DNA of 64,000 nt from Candidatus Paracaedibacteraceae bacterium (GCA_019636035.1 JAHBYI010000001.1:83508-147507); one strand, 5' to 3'; counted from the stretch's first letter, positions 44,910 through 54,906 are shown. The notes: generated from the letters alone by a model not told the origin. Numbers and translations are program-made.

Positions 44910-45563
44910 CTAACCCATAAAGTACAAACGAATGGTTTTTCCATCCTGATCAATCACAACTTTATCCGTTAAGCTTAGAATCAAATTAACGCCCCTGTAT
45001 TTATCCTTAGAGGGTACTTCAGGCCAAACAATCGGGCTTCCCTCAACATAGATCGATATCTCAAGGACACTCGGGTATTTTGCTAAACAAACGCCCATAT
45101 ATCGATTGGCATACGTTGGTTTATGGAGTCTTTCTTCAATCTTTTTAAAGAAATCAACAGGACGAATTCCCTTAATAGAATCCAAATCCAGATTACTCCA
45201 CAAGAATGCGTTGGCATACGCCTCTTGGGCTGCGGTTAGGATTTGATCTTTGAGAACAGGATGATAGTTATTGCAATCAAGAACATGGCTGAGAATATCA
45301 ACAAACTCTATGGCATAGATATCAGCGTTCTTAAAACAAAACGCCATTTGAGCCGGGATATTTTTCTCCAGAATTTCTTGAAAAACAACCCGTGATAAGT
45401 TCTTTCGAGAATCTGTAAAAATTGATTTTCCGTCATTAATCGAAGAAATGATACGGTCAGAACTAACGGGTGACCGCAAAATCGAAATCTTCAAATCCTT
45501 GTTCAAAGATGTTTTTTTTGAGTTATCCACAACTTGGCGCGGCACAGCATCATGCTTAACCAT
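44910..45563 (-). CDS. HATPase-like regulatory protein (RsbW/anti-sigma type)
   Basis: 217 aa. The C-terminal 130 residues look like a GHKL ATPase: AAQEAYANAFLWSN provides the Glu/Asn N-box, and YRGVNLILSLTDKVVID the G2-like region, though G1 is weak. The N-terminal 70 residues are not recognised. Position between the STAS and PP2C genes suggests the switch kinase that phosphorylates the STAS protein and binds a target. No sigma factor gene lies nearby. Confidence 0.7.
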   Translation of the reverse strand: MVKHDAVPRQVVDNSKKTSLNKDLKISILRSPVSSDRIISSINDGKSIFTDSRKNLSRVVFQEILEKNIPAQMAFCFKNADIYAIEFVDILSHVLDCNNYHPVLKDQILTAAQEAYANAFLWSNLDLDSIKGIRPVDFFKKIEERLHKPTYANRYMGVCLAKYPSVLEISIYVEGSPIVWPEVPSKDKYRGVNLILSLTDKVVIDQDGKTIRLYFMG

Positions 45564-45598
45564 TCGTTCCTCCGCCCTGATGATATTAGGTTTACGGG

Positions 45599-45901
45599 CT
45601 ATTCGACGCGGAACAAACTTCCAAAGTGTCCCAAATCAAGCATTTTCTTAACTTGCCCTTGGGCTCCTCTTAGGGTAACTTCGCCATCTTGCATCCGCAT
45701 TTTGTCTCGTGCAATTAACAACATCCCCAAACCAGCAGAATCAATGAACTCCAGATCACCCAGATTCATTTGGCACTCACGTGATTTGTTTTCCGTAAAG
45801 AGTTCTGTTAACTCACGGAACTGACTATAGTCAGCAAAAGTCAGGCGTCCCTTAAGATCGATAACAACGGCATCACCGACTGTCTTACAGGTATAATTCA
45901 T
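45599..45901 (-). CDS. STAS-domain anti-sigma factor antagonist
   Basis: 100 aa, a single STAS domain like SpoIIAA/RsbV. Ser55 in EFIDSAGLGML is the conserved phosphorylation site. The ATG at 45901 has AAGAGGGAA upstream; a longer frame from 45979 would add a non-family segment. First gene of the minus-strand partner-switching operon. Confidence 0.9.
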   Translation of the reverse strand: MNYTCKTVGDAVVIDLKGRLTFADYSQFRELTELFTENKSRECQMNLGDLEFIDSAGLGMLLIARDKMRMQDGEVTLRGAQGQVKKMLDLGHFGSLFRVE

Positions 45902-45927
45902 GATTCCCTCTTGAAAATACAGCTTTG

Positions 45928-45939
45928 TATGGTACCATA
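45928..45939. promoter_or_regulatory. 12-bp palindrome upstream of the STAS operon
   Basis: TATGGTACCATA is a perfect 12-bp palindrome 27 bases before the STAS start. It could be an operator for control of the signalling operon; no convincing -35/-10 pair was found around it. Confidence 0.3.
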
Positions 45940-46087
45940 ATGGGGCATCGTTTATTAAAATAGAGTTAAGTAAAATCATAATAAGTAAAAATAAATGAGA
46001 TTCATGTTTCCCGATTTTCTCTCAACAAGAAAGACTGGGTCTTGAAAAATCCGTGCCCATCCCCATCTCCCCCTTAAGGAGACAAAG

Positions 46088-46258
46088 ATGACCACAAAGC
46101 ATATCAGCATCCATCACCTCAAAAGAACAACGCTAAAAATTCTAGAAGCCATGCACAATGGACGTCTGGATTGTTTTAATCCGCATCAACTATCCATGGA
46201 CAATTTTATCATCCGTGATGTGGATTGGCATTTATATCTGTTTAAACCTGCAAACTAA
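46088..46258 (+). CDS. Small 56-aa protein of unknown function
   Basis: Short frame MTTKHISIHHLKRTTLKILE... ending LYLFKPAN, 56 residues, basic and His-rich at the start, without signal or membrane segment. CTTAAGGAGAC is a near-perfect ribosome site with good spacing, which is the main support. It lies 75 bases upstream of putA on the same strand in an otherwise empty gap. I recognise no family. Confidence 0.5.
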   Translation: MTTKHISIHHLKRTTLKILEAMHNGRLDCFNPHQLSMDNFIIRDVDWHLYLFKPAN

Positions 46259-46333
46259 AAAGTGATATTTTTTTTGTTAGGGACGATTACTTCATGATAC
46301 GCTATCACCATGGTTTGTTTTGGAGCATCAAAC

Positions 46334-49300
46334 ATGGTCTTACCCACTCAACAAAAATTAAATCCGTTTTATCGGATGTCTGAAGATAAAATTATCCATC
46401 AACTCCTCGAGAAAATAGTTCATTTCGATACCGATCAACAAGCAATCAGATCAACAGCGGAAACGTTGATTTCAGGGGTACGATCTCAAAAACTCAAGGC
46501 TATGAGCATTGAAAACTTCCTGCAAACCTATGATTTAGGAAGCCAAGAAGGATTAGCTCTCATGTGCTTAGCCGAAGCTTATCTCCGCATCCCCGATCAA
46601 GATACTCAGACCGCCCTTATTAAAGATAAAATTGGCTCGGTTGACTGGGCGCAAAACATTGGCAAAACAGACTCACTGTTGGTTAATCTGGCAACCCTTG
46701 GGTTATCAACGACCGATTCCGTTTTACATTGGGGATTGGACAAATCCGGTTTTACCGCAGCCCTTGGATCTATAACGCGAAAGCTATCTGAACCGGTGAT
46801 TCGAACCGCTGTCGGCCAAGCCATGAAAATCCTGGGATCACAGTTTGTCTTAGGTGAGTCCATTGATGCAGCCCTTAAGAAGGCAAGTTCAGCCGAACGT
46901 CGTGGTTATCGTCATTCCTATGACATGCTAGGCGAAGGGGCTAAGACCATGGCTGACGCAGATCGTTATTTTAGATCCTACCAGCAAGCCCTTGAAGCCA
47001 TTGCAACCTGTCGAAATGATCAGGATATATACGGCCAACCCAGTATCTCAGTCAAATTATCAGCCATTCACCCGCGCTATGAACTCTTACAAAAAGACAG
47101 GGTTTTCGCTGAACTTTATCCAAAGATTTTAGACCTTTGTTTGGCTGCCAAAAAATATGATATTGCCCTGACCATCGACGCTGAGGAATCGGATCGTTTA
47201 GAAATATCGCTTGATCTCATTGAAAAACTTTGCCAAGAAACAGAGCTTAAAGACTGGAATGGATTAGGCCTAGCCGTTCAAGCCTATCAAAAACGATGCT
47301 ACGCCGTCATCAATCACCTTATTGATTTAGGAAAAACCTATCATCGTCGTTTTTGTGTCCGTTTAGTCAAAGGGGCCTATTGGGACATGGAAATCAAAAG
47401 AACCCAAGAACGAGGGTTCTCGGATTACCCTGTTTTCACGCGAAAGGTCAACACGGATGTGTCATACTTTGCCTGTGCAGATCTGATGCTGCAACACACG
47501 ACTGAAATTTATCCACAGTTTGCTACCCACAATGCTTATACAGCAGCAACAATTATGCAACTCGCAAAGAACCATAAGGCTGACTTCGAGTTTCAACGTC
47601 TGCATGGGATGGGTGAAAAACTCCACGCTCAGATTGTCAGCCAGGGTATCCCTTGCCGTATTTATGCCCCCGTCGGAGAGCACAAAGATTTACTCGCTTA
47701 TTTAGTAAGGCGTCTACTCGAAAACGGAGCCAACAGTTCTTTTGTCAACAAAATTCACGATTCTAACACCCCGATTGAGGAGTTATTGATGAACCCGATT
47801 ACCCAAGCAAAAAACAATGATTCTCACCATAACCCGATTATTCCCTATCCGAAAGAAATGCTGCAACCATCACGAACTAATTCACGTGGATTTGATTTAG
47901 GTGACTCTGCTGTTGTTGCTGACCTTGAATCCTATGTTACACAATTTGCCGAGACATTACCGCTAACAAATACAATCAGCACAGCAAAGGGTAGAATCCT
48001 TAACCTGAACGATCCGGCAGATCCGTCTCGGCACGTCTCCATAACACCGCAACTGGATGCCGATGATTTAAAGAGCTGCCTTGACCAAGCCAGTGCTGCC
48101 TTTCCCCGTTGGACAAAAACACCACCAGCTTTTAGGGTGGCAATTCTGGAAACACTTGCCACCAAACTTGATGATCATTATGAAGAATTCATTGCTCTCC
48201 TGATTTATGAAGGGGGGAAAACCTACGCCGACGCCATCGCAGAAATTCGTGAAGCCATTGATTTTTGTACCTATTATGCGAACCAAGCACGATCCCTCAT
48301 AGCGACAACATCTCTTCCCGGCCCAACGGGAGAACGCAATGAACTATCACTCCATGGCCGTGGCGTCATTGCCTGCATCAGCCCCTGGAATTTCCCTTTG
48401 GCCATATTTGTAGGGCAAATTGTGGCAGCGTTAGTTTCAGGCAACACAGTAATTGCAAAACCCGCTCAGCAAACCCCTTCTGTCGCACGGCGTGCCCTTG
48501 AGCTTGCCTATGAGGCAGGAGTTCCGCGTGATGTTCTCCATTACTGCCCGTCATCCGGTAAAACAGTGGGTGAAGTTTTATTAACAGATCCTCGCATTGC
48601 AGGTGTTGCCTTTACAGGTTCAACCGATGTGGCTTGGACAATTAATCAAACATTGGCAGCACGGCGTAGTGCAATTGCCCCGCTCATTGCCGAGACAGGG
48701 GGGATTAATGCCATGATTGTTGATTCATCAGCCCTAACCGAACAAGTCGTTAATGATATTATCGTCTCTGCCTTTCAAAGCGCAGGGCAACGGTGTTCTG
48801 CTCTTCGGTTATTATTCTTGCAAGAAGACATCGCCGATAAAACCATTGATATGCTCAAAGGTGCTGTTGCTGAACTCAAACTGTGTCATCCGTCACAGGC
48901 ATCAACGGATATTGGCTGCGTCATTGATACGAATGCCCAGCAAGAATTACAAAACCATGTGAACTGGCTACAACAAAACAATGCAGAGCTTCTTATCGAG
49001 GCAAAAATCCCTCAAGATATAGGCTCATTCTTTGCACCACAAGCGTGGCTTCTCTCTGATGCCTCTCTCTTAGATAAAGAAGTTTTTGGCCCTATTTTGC
49101 ATATCGTCACATTCAAAGCCGATGAATTACCGCATGTTATTCAGCTCATCAATGACAAAGGATTTGGTCTAACACTCGGGCTACACAGCCGCCTTGACGA
49201 AACCATTAATTATGTTAGACAGCATGCTCATGTCGGAAACTTCTATGTCAACCGAAGCATCATTGGTGCTGTTGTCGGTGTTCAACCGTTCGGTGGCGAA

Positions 49301-49432
49301 GGATTATCAGGCACAGGCCCCAAGGCCGGCGGCCCTCATTATCTCTTGCGTTTTGTCCATGAACGCACATTCACACAAGACACCACCGCAGCAGGCGGCA
49401 ATGCCACGTTATTAGCCAGTGTTGGATCATAA
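46334..49432 (+). CDS. putA: Bifunctional proline dehydrogenase / glutamate semialdehyde dehydrogenase
   Basis: 1032 aa. Oxidises proline to glutamate. No ribbon-helix-helix DNA-binding domain is visible at the N-terminus. The FAD proline dehydrogenase domain (about 180-470) has RLVKGAYWD and RLHGMGEKLH; the aldehyde dehydrogenase domain (about 550-1000) has SPWNFPLAIF, Glu787 (AETGG) and catalytic Cys821 (GQRCSA). The ATG at 46334 has GGAG eight bases upstream; an ATG at 46310 would add eight residues. It provides carbon and nitrogen from host proline, a plausible fuel for an intracellular bacterium. Confidence 0.95.
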   Translation: MVLPTQQKLNPFYRMSEDKIIHQLLEKIVHFDTDQQAIRSTAETLISGVRSQKLKAMSIENFLQTYDLGSQEGLALMCLAEAYLRIPDQDTQTALIKDKIGSVDWAQNIGKTDSLLVNLATLGLSTTDSVLHWGLDKSGFTAALGSITRKLSEPVIRTAVGQAMKILGSQFVLGESIDAALKKASSAERRGYRHSYDMLGEGAKTMADADRYFRSYQQALEAIATCRNDQDIYGQPSISVKLSAIHPRYELLQKDRVFAELYPKILDLCLAAKKYDIALTIDAEESDRLEISLDLIEKLCQETELKDWNGLGLAVQAYQKRCYAVINHLIDLGKTYHRRFCVRLVKGAYWDMEIKRTQERGFSDYPVFTRKVNTDVSYFACADLMLQHTTEIYPQFATHNAYTAATIMQLAKNHKADFEFQRLHGMGEKLHAQIVSQGIPCRIYAPVGEHKDLLAYLVRRLLENGANSSFVNKIHDSNTPIEELLMNPITQAKNNDSHHNPIIPYPKEMLQPSRTNSRGFDLGDSAVVADLESYVTQFAETLPLTNTISTAKGRILNLNDPADPSRHVSITPQLDADDLKSCLDQASAAFPRWTKTPPAFRVAILETLATKLDDHYEEFIALLIYEGGKTYADAIAEIREAIDFCTYYANQARSLIATTSLPGPTGERNELSLHGRGVIACISPWNFPLAIFVGQIVAALVSGNTVIAKPAQQTPSVARRALELAYEAGVPRDVLHYCPSSGKTVGEVLLTDPRIAGVAFTGSTDVAWTINQTLAARRSAIAPLIAETGGINAMIVDSSALTEQVVNDIIVSAFQSAGQRCSALRLLFLQEDIADKTIDMLKGAVAELKLCHPSQASTDIGCVIDTNAQQELQNHVNWLQQNNAELLIEAKIPQDIGSFFAPQAWLLSDASLLDKEVFGPILHIVTFKADELPHVIQLINDKGFGLTLGLHSRLDETINYVRQHAHVGNFYVNRSIIGAVVGVQPFGGEGLSGTGPKAGGPHYLLRFVHERTFTQDTTAAGGNATLLASVGS

Positions 49433-49446
49433 AAGTCATTAAGCTA

Positions 49447-49489
49447 TAAACTAGAAAGCGACGAATGACGTAGTAGAAAAGTCAAAGGG
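49447..49489 (+). repeat. 43-bp intergenic repeat, copy A
   Basis: Begins TAAACTAG and ends GTAGAAAAGTCAAAGGG, matching 59144-59186 (opposite strand) at 37 of 43 positions. The centre folds as GCGACG-AATGA-CGTAG with one mismatch. It lies in the gap between the convergent putA and trmJ ends. Function unknown; not part of any gene. Confidence 0.8.
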
Positions 49490-49501
49490 GATGACTATAG
49501 T

Positions 49502-50209
49502 TCATCGTCCGCGCAGTCGGTCAATCATTCCCCACAAGGATCGGATGTCTTGCTCGGTTAACTGTAATCGCGTGAAAACATTCTCAAGGTTTTTCTTCAT
49601 TAATGGTTTTTTGGATGAAACCCGCCAATAGTCAACACGATCAAGTTCTCGCTCAAGGAAAGATAAAAACGCACAAAGGTGTGCTTGTGTTGCAGGATCC
49701 GTTTCACCTGTATTCAACGCAGGTTCAGCCTGACGCGGATATTGGCTCAACTCATAAGCAATAATGACCATGGCTTGGGCTAGATTCATTGAGGAAAATT
49801 CCGGATTAACAGGAATCTGAATGATACCATGACAGCGCGCTAGGATTTCATTCGACAACCCTGTCCGCTCGGGGCCAAAAAGGATGCCAATCCGCCCCGA
49901 TTGCGTTTGAATACGGTTACCCGCTTGGCGAACAGGCAAATATTCTTTGATCAGGTGACGCTGCGTCGCACACGTTCCATATACCCAATTTAGATCAGCA
50001 ATAGCATCTTCTAGGTGAGTAAAAACTTGCGCTGATTGTAAGAGAGATTCAGCCCCCACAGACATAGCAATTGCCGTTGGATCTAACACAGAACAGTGTG
50101 GAGAAACAACACGCAGCTGAGAAAAACCAAAGTTTGCCATAGCCCGAGCAGTTGCCCCTAGATTCTCGGGCAATTGCGGTTCATGAAGGATAAAAATGGT
50201 CTCAGCCAC
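49502..50209 (-). CDS. trmJ: tRNA 2'-O-methyltransferase TrmJ-like (SPOUT)
   Basis: 235 aa. FILHEPQLPENLGATARAMANFG, GILFGPERTGLSNE and IPVNPEFSSMNLAQAM are the three SPOUT knot motifs of TrmJ, which methylates ribose 32 of tRNAs. The GTG at 50209 is chosen: it opens the family N-terminus and overlaps the cysS stop by eight bases; the longer frame adds 40 unrelated residues encoded by the other frame of cysS. Confidence 0.9.
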   Translation of the reverse strand: MAETIFILHEPQLPENLGATARAMANFGFSQLRVVSPHCSVLDPTAIAMSVGAESLLQSAQVFTHLEDAIADLNWVYGTCATQRHLIKEYLPVRQAGNRIQTQSGRIGILFGPERTGLSNEILARCHGIIQIPVNPEFSSMNLAQAMVIIAYELSQYPRQAEPALNTGETDPATQAHLCAFLSFLERELDRVDYWRVSSKKPLMKKNLENVFTRLQLTEQDIRSLWGMIDRLRGR

Positions 50210-51554
50210 GTCGCCACGTCGTGCCCTTAGCTGAATCCTCAAGGATAATACCACGAGCAGCCAACACGTCGCGAATCCGATCAGATTCGGCAAACTCTCG
50301 AGATTGACGAGCAGCATTACGCTGAGCAATCAAATCGTCAATTTCCGTATCATCCTGACCATCGCCCTTAAACCAATTTTCCGGATCCTGTTGCACAATC
50401 CCCAAAAGGGAAGCCGAAGATTTAAGCGTTGAAGCTAGTTGCGTTTTTTCTGTTGCGGATTCGGATTTATTAATCAATGTCGCAAGATCATGGAGTCGCG
50501 CCAACGCAACAGGAATATTTAAATCATCGTGCAAGGCAGCAACAACCGCGGCATCAGCCTCAACCTCATGGATGTCTATGCCACGCAATGCTCCATAGAG
50601 TCGATCCAAACTAGCCTGACATTGACGAATCAGATCTTTAGACAAGTCCAAGGGCTGGCGGTAATGGGCACTCATCAACATATAACGCAAGGCCTCACCT
50701 GTAAACTCTTCCAGCAACTCCCGAACCGTATAAAAATTCCCTAAGGATTTCGACATTTTTTCGCCATTGACGGTCAAATGACCATTGTGCATCCAATACC
50801 GTGCGAAATACTCTGTTTTATGAGCACAACAACTTTGTGCCAATTCATTCTCGTGATGGGGGAACGATAAATCAATCCCACCACCGTGGATATCAAAGGT
50901 ATTCCCCAGATATTTTGCACTCATGGCAGAACATTCAATGTGCCACCCCGGACGCCCCCTACCCCAGGGACTATCCCAGCCCGGTGTTTCAGCATCAGAC
51001 GGTTTCCATAAAACAAAATCGCCCGGATATTTCTTATAAGGAGCAATTTCAACCCGAGCTCCAGCCAATAAATCATCCTGATTCCGACGCGATAACTTAC
51101 CATAATCGGAAAAGGTTTTTACCGCAAAAAGAACATGCCCTTCGGCAGCATAAGCATGTCCTTGCTCAATCAGCTGCTCAATCATAGCAATCATCTCCGG
51201 AATATGCTCCGTCGCCCGTGGCGTAATGTCCGGCGTAAACGCACCAAGTGCTGCCATATCATCATTATAGGCCTGAGTTGTCCGCTCCGTAATAACACGA
51301 ATAGGCTCACCCGATACTTTAGAGGCGGCATTAATCTTGTCATCCACATCGGTAATGTTGCGAACATACGTCACTTTTGGATAAAGGCGACGCAAAACCC
51401 GTGCCAAAATATCAAAAACAACAACCGGTCTGGCATTACCAATGTGTGCATAATCATAAACTGTTGGACCACAAACATACATTCCGATCTGATCCGGATT
51501 TTGAGGCACAAAGTTTTCCTTTTGGCGAGTTAAGGTGTTGTATATTTTTAGCAT
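50202..51554 (-). CDS. cysS: Cysteinyl-tRNA synthetase
   Basis: 450 aa class I synthetase. HIGH motif in [12 protein letters not shown], zinc ligands around [10 protein letters not shown] and WHIECSAM, and KMSKSLGNF. It is coupled to trmJ downstream and begins directly after the stop of a secreted-protein gene. Confidence 0.96.
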   Translation of the reverse strand: MLKIYNTLTRQKENFVPQNPDQIGMYVCGPTVYDYAHIGNARPVVVFDILARVLRRLYPKVTYVRNITDVDDKINAASKVSGEPIRVITERTTQAYNDDMAALGAFTPDITPRATEHIPEMIAMIEQLIEQGHAYAAEGHVLFAVKTFSDYGKLSRRNQDDLLAGARVEIAPYKKYPGDFVLWKPSDAETPGWDSPWGRGRPGWHIECSAMSAKYLGNTFDIHGGGIDLSFPHHENELAQSCCAHKTEYFARYWMHNGHLTVNGEKMSKSLGNFYTVRELLEEFTGEALRYMLMSAHYRQPLDLSKDLIRQCQASLDRLYGALRGIDIHEVEADAAVVAALHDDLNIPVALARLHDLATLINKSESATEKTQLASTLKSSASLLGIVQQDPENWFKGDGQDDTEIDDLIAQRNAARQSREFAESDRIRDVLAARGIILEDSAKGTTWRRG

Positions 51555-52229
51555 TTATGCTGCCTCAAATCGAATGGTACTAATATCAACGCTATGTTTT
51601 ATGCGATGATTCAAGTTCGCAAAAAAACTAAAGGATGGGCCGGAAAAAGCTGATCGTGTTAGAAACGTTTCGCAGAATGTGATAACCAGACTAGATTTTT
51701 CATCATCAAAAACAAGAACATAGGTCTCAAAAGCCAGACTAGTGACCTCTGAGGCAGCTTGAACAACACGAGCAAGTGTCTGATCCAGACTAAAATCAAG
51801 CAGTTTTTTTTCTATTTTGGACGTGCAATACCCTTTGTTCTGACACTCAGAACATCCACAGAACTCCTCATAGGAATGAACAGCCATCGCTTGAAACGCC
51901 GTAACATCAATACGTGTGTCCCCAACATAAACACACATTGGTGAGATTTGGTATTTAGCTCGTTGTTCGTTCGGCCAACACTTGACAACTGAATAAGCCG
52001 AGTCCATTTGTTTTCCACGTAGAAAATTCAGAAATTGAGTTCGTTTTTCTATACATAAATCACGTTTTGCAGGTTGATTATGATACCCGACATCTGAAAA
52101 TACCGCGGATTCGGCCGGCGTCATAGCAAAAGAAAAGATATCAGAACCATGGTTATCAGTCTGTTGACTATCTGCTGTGTAACCAACCGAAAACAACATC
52201 ACTAAAAACAAGATTATCTTTAGGTTCAT
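51555..52229 (-). CDS. Secreted Cys-containing protein of unknown function
   Basis: 224 aa with a Sec signal (MNLKIILFLVMLFSVGYTA) and cysteines including CGCSECQNKGYC near the middle, compatible with disulfides or metal binding. No family recognised. It lies between gltX and cysS with two bases on one side and none on the other; AGGAGGATAGTT precedes its ATG. Expression must be tied to the synthetase operon. Confidence 0.7.
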   Translation of the reverse strand: MNLKIILFLVMLFSVGYTADSQQTDNHGSDIFSFAMTPAESAVFSDVGYHNQPAKRDLCIEKRTQFLNFLRGKQMDSAYSVVKCWPNEQRAKYQISPMCVYVGDTRIDVTAFQAMAVHSYEEFCGCSECQNKGYCTSKIEKKLLDFSLDQTLARVVQAASEVTSLAFETYVLVFDDEKSSLVITFCETFLTRSAFSGPSFSFFANLNHRIKHSVDISTIRFEAA

Positions 52230-52231
52230 AA

Positions 52232-53584
52232 CTATCCTCCTAATCGTTTCCTCACAATAGATTCACCGAGCAAAGAGAGAATTTCTTTCATCTCCGGCCC
52301 ATGATCAAACCCTGTCAACGCTTGGCGCAACGGCATAAAGAGATCGCGCCCTTTACGCTCAGTCTCAGCCTTGATAGCCCCCGTCCATTCAGACCATGTC
52401 TCAGTTGTCCACGGCTCAGATGGTAATAACTTTAACGCAATGTCCAGATACTCTTTGTCCGTCGCTGTCCCTGAAATCTCACCGAAAAAGACCTGTTGCC
52501 ACTGTGTTAATTCATCAAGTGTTTTAATATTACCTTTAATCAGGTCCCAGATCTGTGGCGTAATACCGTCTGCCTTATAATCAACCAATTTGGCCTTCAA
52601 TGCCTCATGAGGCCAAACCTGATAAATCTTACGATTCAAGTTTTCAAGATCAGACATATCGAAACGTGGCGGTGTCCGACTAAAGGTTGCAAGGTCAAAA
52701 CCGGCGGCCAATTCATCCAGATTATATTTTGCTTCAACCGGTTGAGAGGTTCCTAACCGCGCAAGCAAACAATTGATAGACATCGGCTCAATCCCGATTT
52801 CCCGCAAACTCCGTAAACTCAACGATCCCAAACGCTTAGACAAAGGACTACCGTCCACATCCAATAACAACGTCGTATGGCCAAAATGAATTGTTTTTGA
52901 ATCTCGCCCTAACGCTTCGAACAACTGAATCTGGACAGCTGTGTTAGTGACATGGTCTTCCCCACGCAAGATATGGGTAATGTTGGTATCAACATCATCC
53001 ACAACCGATGTTAGCGTATATAAATAGGCACCATCCGCCCGTACCAAAACAGGATCACTTAAATGAGCCCCATGAAACGCCGTTTCACCACGAATAAGGT
53101 CCGTCCACTTAATATCTTCGGGCAGTAATTTAAACCGCCAGTGTGGACGACGCCCCTCAGCTTCATAAGCAGTGATTTCATCTGCCGTTAGCTTTAGAGC
53201 ACCTCGGTCATAAATCGGCGGTTCCCCCCGCCCCATCTGACGTTTGCGTTTAAAGTCAAGCTCTTCCGGTGTCTCATAACACGGATACAGTCGACCTGAA
53301 TCAATAAGCTGTTGTTTAATCTCATCGTATCGTGCAAATCGATCAGATTGCTTAAAAAAGCTATCGTGCGTAATGCCCAACCAGGCCAAATCTTGCTTAA
53401 TTGCCTCAGCAAATTCATCCTTTGACCGTTCAAGATCCGTATCATCTTGGCGCAGCAAAAAATGAGCATCATGCCCCTGTAATTGATGAGAACGAACAAA
53501 CAACCAATTGATTAAGGCTGCACGAGCATTTCCAATGTGAAGAAGCCCTGTTGGACTTGGAGCAAAACGGACTTTTATTGTCAT
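52232..53584 (-). CDS. gltX: Glutamyl-tRNA synthetase
   Basis: 450 aa class I synthetase: HIGH motif in FAPSPTGLLHIGNARAAL, and SKR motif in GSPLSKRLGSLSL. Alphaproteobacteria often carry two gltX genes, one of which may charge tRNA-Gln for the amidotransferase route; this cannot be decided here. No clear ribosome site before the ATG. First gene of the gltX-secreted-cysS-trmJ operon. Confidence 0.95.
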   Translation of the reverse strand: MTIKVRFAPSPTGLLHIGNARAALINWLFVRSHQLQGHDAHFLLRQDDTDLERSKDEFAEAIKQDLAWLGITHDSFFKQSDRFARYDEIKQQLIDSGRLYPCYETPEELDFKRKRQMGRGEPPIYDRGALKLTADEITAYEAEGRRPHWRFKLLPEDIKWTDLIRGETAFHGAHLSDPVLVRADGAYLYTLTSVVDDVDTNITHILRGEDHVTNTAVQIQLFEALGRDSKTIHFGHTTLLLDVDGSPLSKRLGSLSLRSLREIGIEPMSINCLLARLGTSQPVEAKYNLDELAAGFDLATFSRTPPRFDMSDLENLNRKIYQVWPHEALKAKLVDYKADGITPQIWDLIKGNIKTLDELTQWQQVFFGEISGTATDKEYLDIALKLLPSEPWTTETWSEWTGAIKAETERKGRDLFMPLRQALTGFDHGPEMKEILSLLGESIVRKRLGG

Positions 53585-53655
53585 TTTATTATAATGGTAG
53601 GGTTGATCTTATCCCTAATGTACATGGGAATACCCTCGTTTTGCAAGGGATGAGA

Positions 53656-54906
53656 TTACTTAAGGCTCATGCCCAAAGGCACAGCAATATCTGTCTCGGT
53701 TAACGGATAAACCTTATCGCCTGCATGAACAATGAAGCCTCGACCAATTTTCAATCCAGGATAATCCTGCCTGAATTGTGTTATCCCCCGCAAATCCCGT
53801 TTAGTTGGATTGGTCTTAGCCTTAAACTCAATCGGATAAAAAACGCCATCAATTTCAATTAATAAATCAACTTCTGCACCACCGTTGGTTCGCCAGTGAT
53901 GCAAGCTGTAGTTTTTTCCTAAAGCTTTTAGAACGCGAATAATTTGATTGACACCAAACGTCTCAAATAGATGTCCAAAACTTGGGTGTCCCAGCAATGC
54001 CTGCGGACTATTAATTCTCATCAAGTAACAAGCAAAACCCGTATCGACAAAGTAAGCCTTTGGTTTACCGGACAACCGTTTAATTAAATTCCCTGAATAC
54101 GCAGGAATCTTAAATAGTTGATAGCTATTACATAAAATTTCAGACCAATCTTTTGCCGTTTGTGGTGTCACACCAATTTCACGCCCTAAGTGAGCTGAGT
54201 TTACCTCATGCCCTGTCAAAGTTGCTTGAAGAGCAACAAAGCTAGAAAACTGCGTTAGATCTTTAATATTCGCGAGCAACCGAACATCTCTCTCTACGTA
54301 AGTTTGCAAGTACGATCTAAAAAAATCAGGATAGTCTTGTTCATCAAAACCAAGAGTTCCCGGGAATCCACCTCGCCAAATTGACGGCAACAAAGGCGTG
54401 TCAATCAACGAAAACTGCCCCCCATTAAGAGGATAATTCTCAAAGATCAGTTTATTAACCCACGTGTCTTGTAGGGCAATTCCGTGCTGCTCAAATATGC
54501 CTAACGGATCCAACTCTATGATTGCAACACGCCCGGCAAGACTTTCACATGCCGGCTTAAGCACAGAGAAATTCTGCGATCCTGTTAGGTAATACTGCCC
54601 ATACTCAGAAGATTCATCCATAACACGTTTAAGCGTAGCTAAAAGCTCAGGAACAAACTGAACTTCGTCTAAGATCAAGGGTGTTGGATGGGTTTGCAAA
54701 AATAGATCCGGATCTTGTCGAGCATTATAGAGATTCTGAACAGGGTCAAAAACCACGTACTGAGCCTTAGGCAAAAGATGCCTCAGCAGCGTCGTCTTCC
54801 CGATTTGTCTTGCTCCCAGCAGAAGAATCCCCTTAAACTTCCCTCCAAGTCGCGATATTTTTGATTCTAAAAATCGATGGATATACAACAAAACCTCAGA
54901 AAACAC
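53656..54906 (-). CDS. AAA_14/DUF4143 ATPase
   Basis: 416 aa. Walker A LLLGARQIGKTTLLRHLL, Walker B LILDEVQFVPELL, then a C-terminal DUF4143 domain with PIEFKAKTNPTKRDLRGI, a nuclease-like E-x-K pattern. These proteins are widespread, often mobile and of unclear role. The start is a GTG without a good ribosome site. It lies 26 bases after parE and may be read through from it. Confidence 0.85.
   Translation of the reverse strand: MFSEVLLYIHRFLESKISRLGGKFKGILLLGARQIGKTTLLRHLLPKAQYVVFDPVQNLYNARQDPDLFLQTHPTPLILDEVQFVPELLATLKRVMDESSEYGQYYLTGSQNFSVLKPACESLAGRVAIIELDPLGIFEQHGIALQDTWVNKLIFENYPLNGGQFSLIDTPLLPSIWRGGFPGTLGFDEQDYPDFFRSYLQTYVERDVRLLANIKDLTQFSSFVALQATLTGHEVNSAHLGREIGVTPQTAKDWSEILCNSYQLFKIPAYSGNLIKRLSGKPKAYFVDTGFACYLMRINSPQALLGHPSFGHLFETFGVNQIIRVLKALGKNYSLHHWRTNGGAEVDLLIEIDGVFYPIEFKAKTNPTKRDLRGITQFRQDYPGLKIGRGFIVHAGDKVYPLTETDIAVPLGMSLK

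Noticed and set aside
53588..53593. TATAAT on the minus strand just before gltX as a leaderless promoter
   Set aside because: Only three bases separate it from the ATG, too few for a transcription start at the A, and no -35 was seen.
53656..54906. DUF4143 ATPase as part of a defence or toxin-antitoxin system
   Set aside because: No partner gene beside it; neighbours are parE and gltX. Such ATPases are common orphans.
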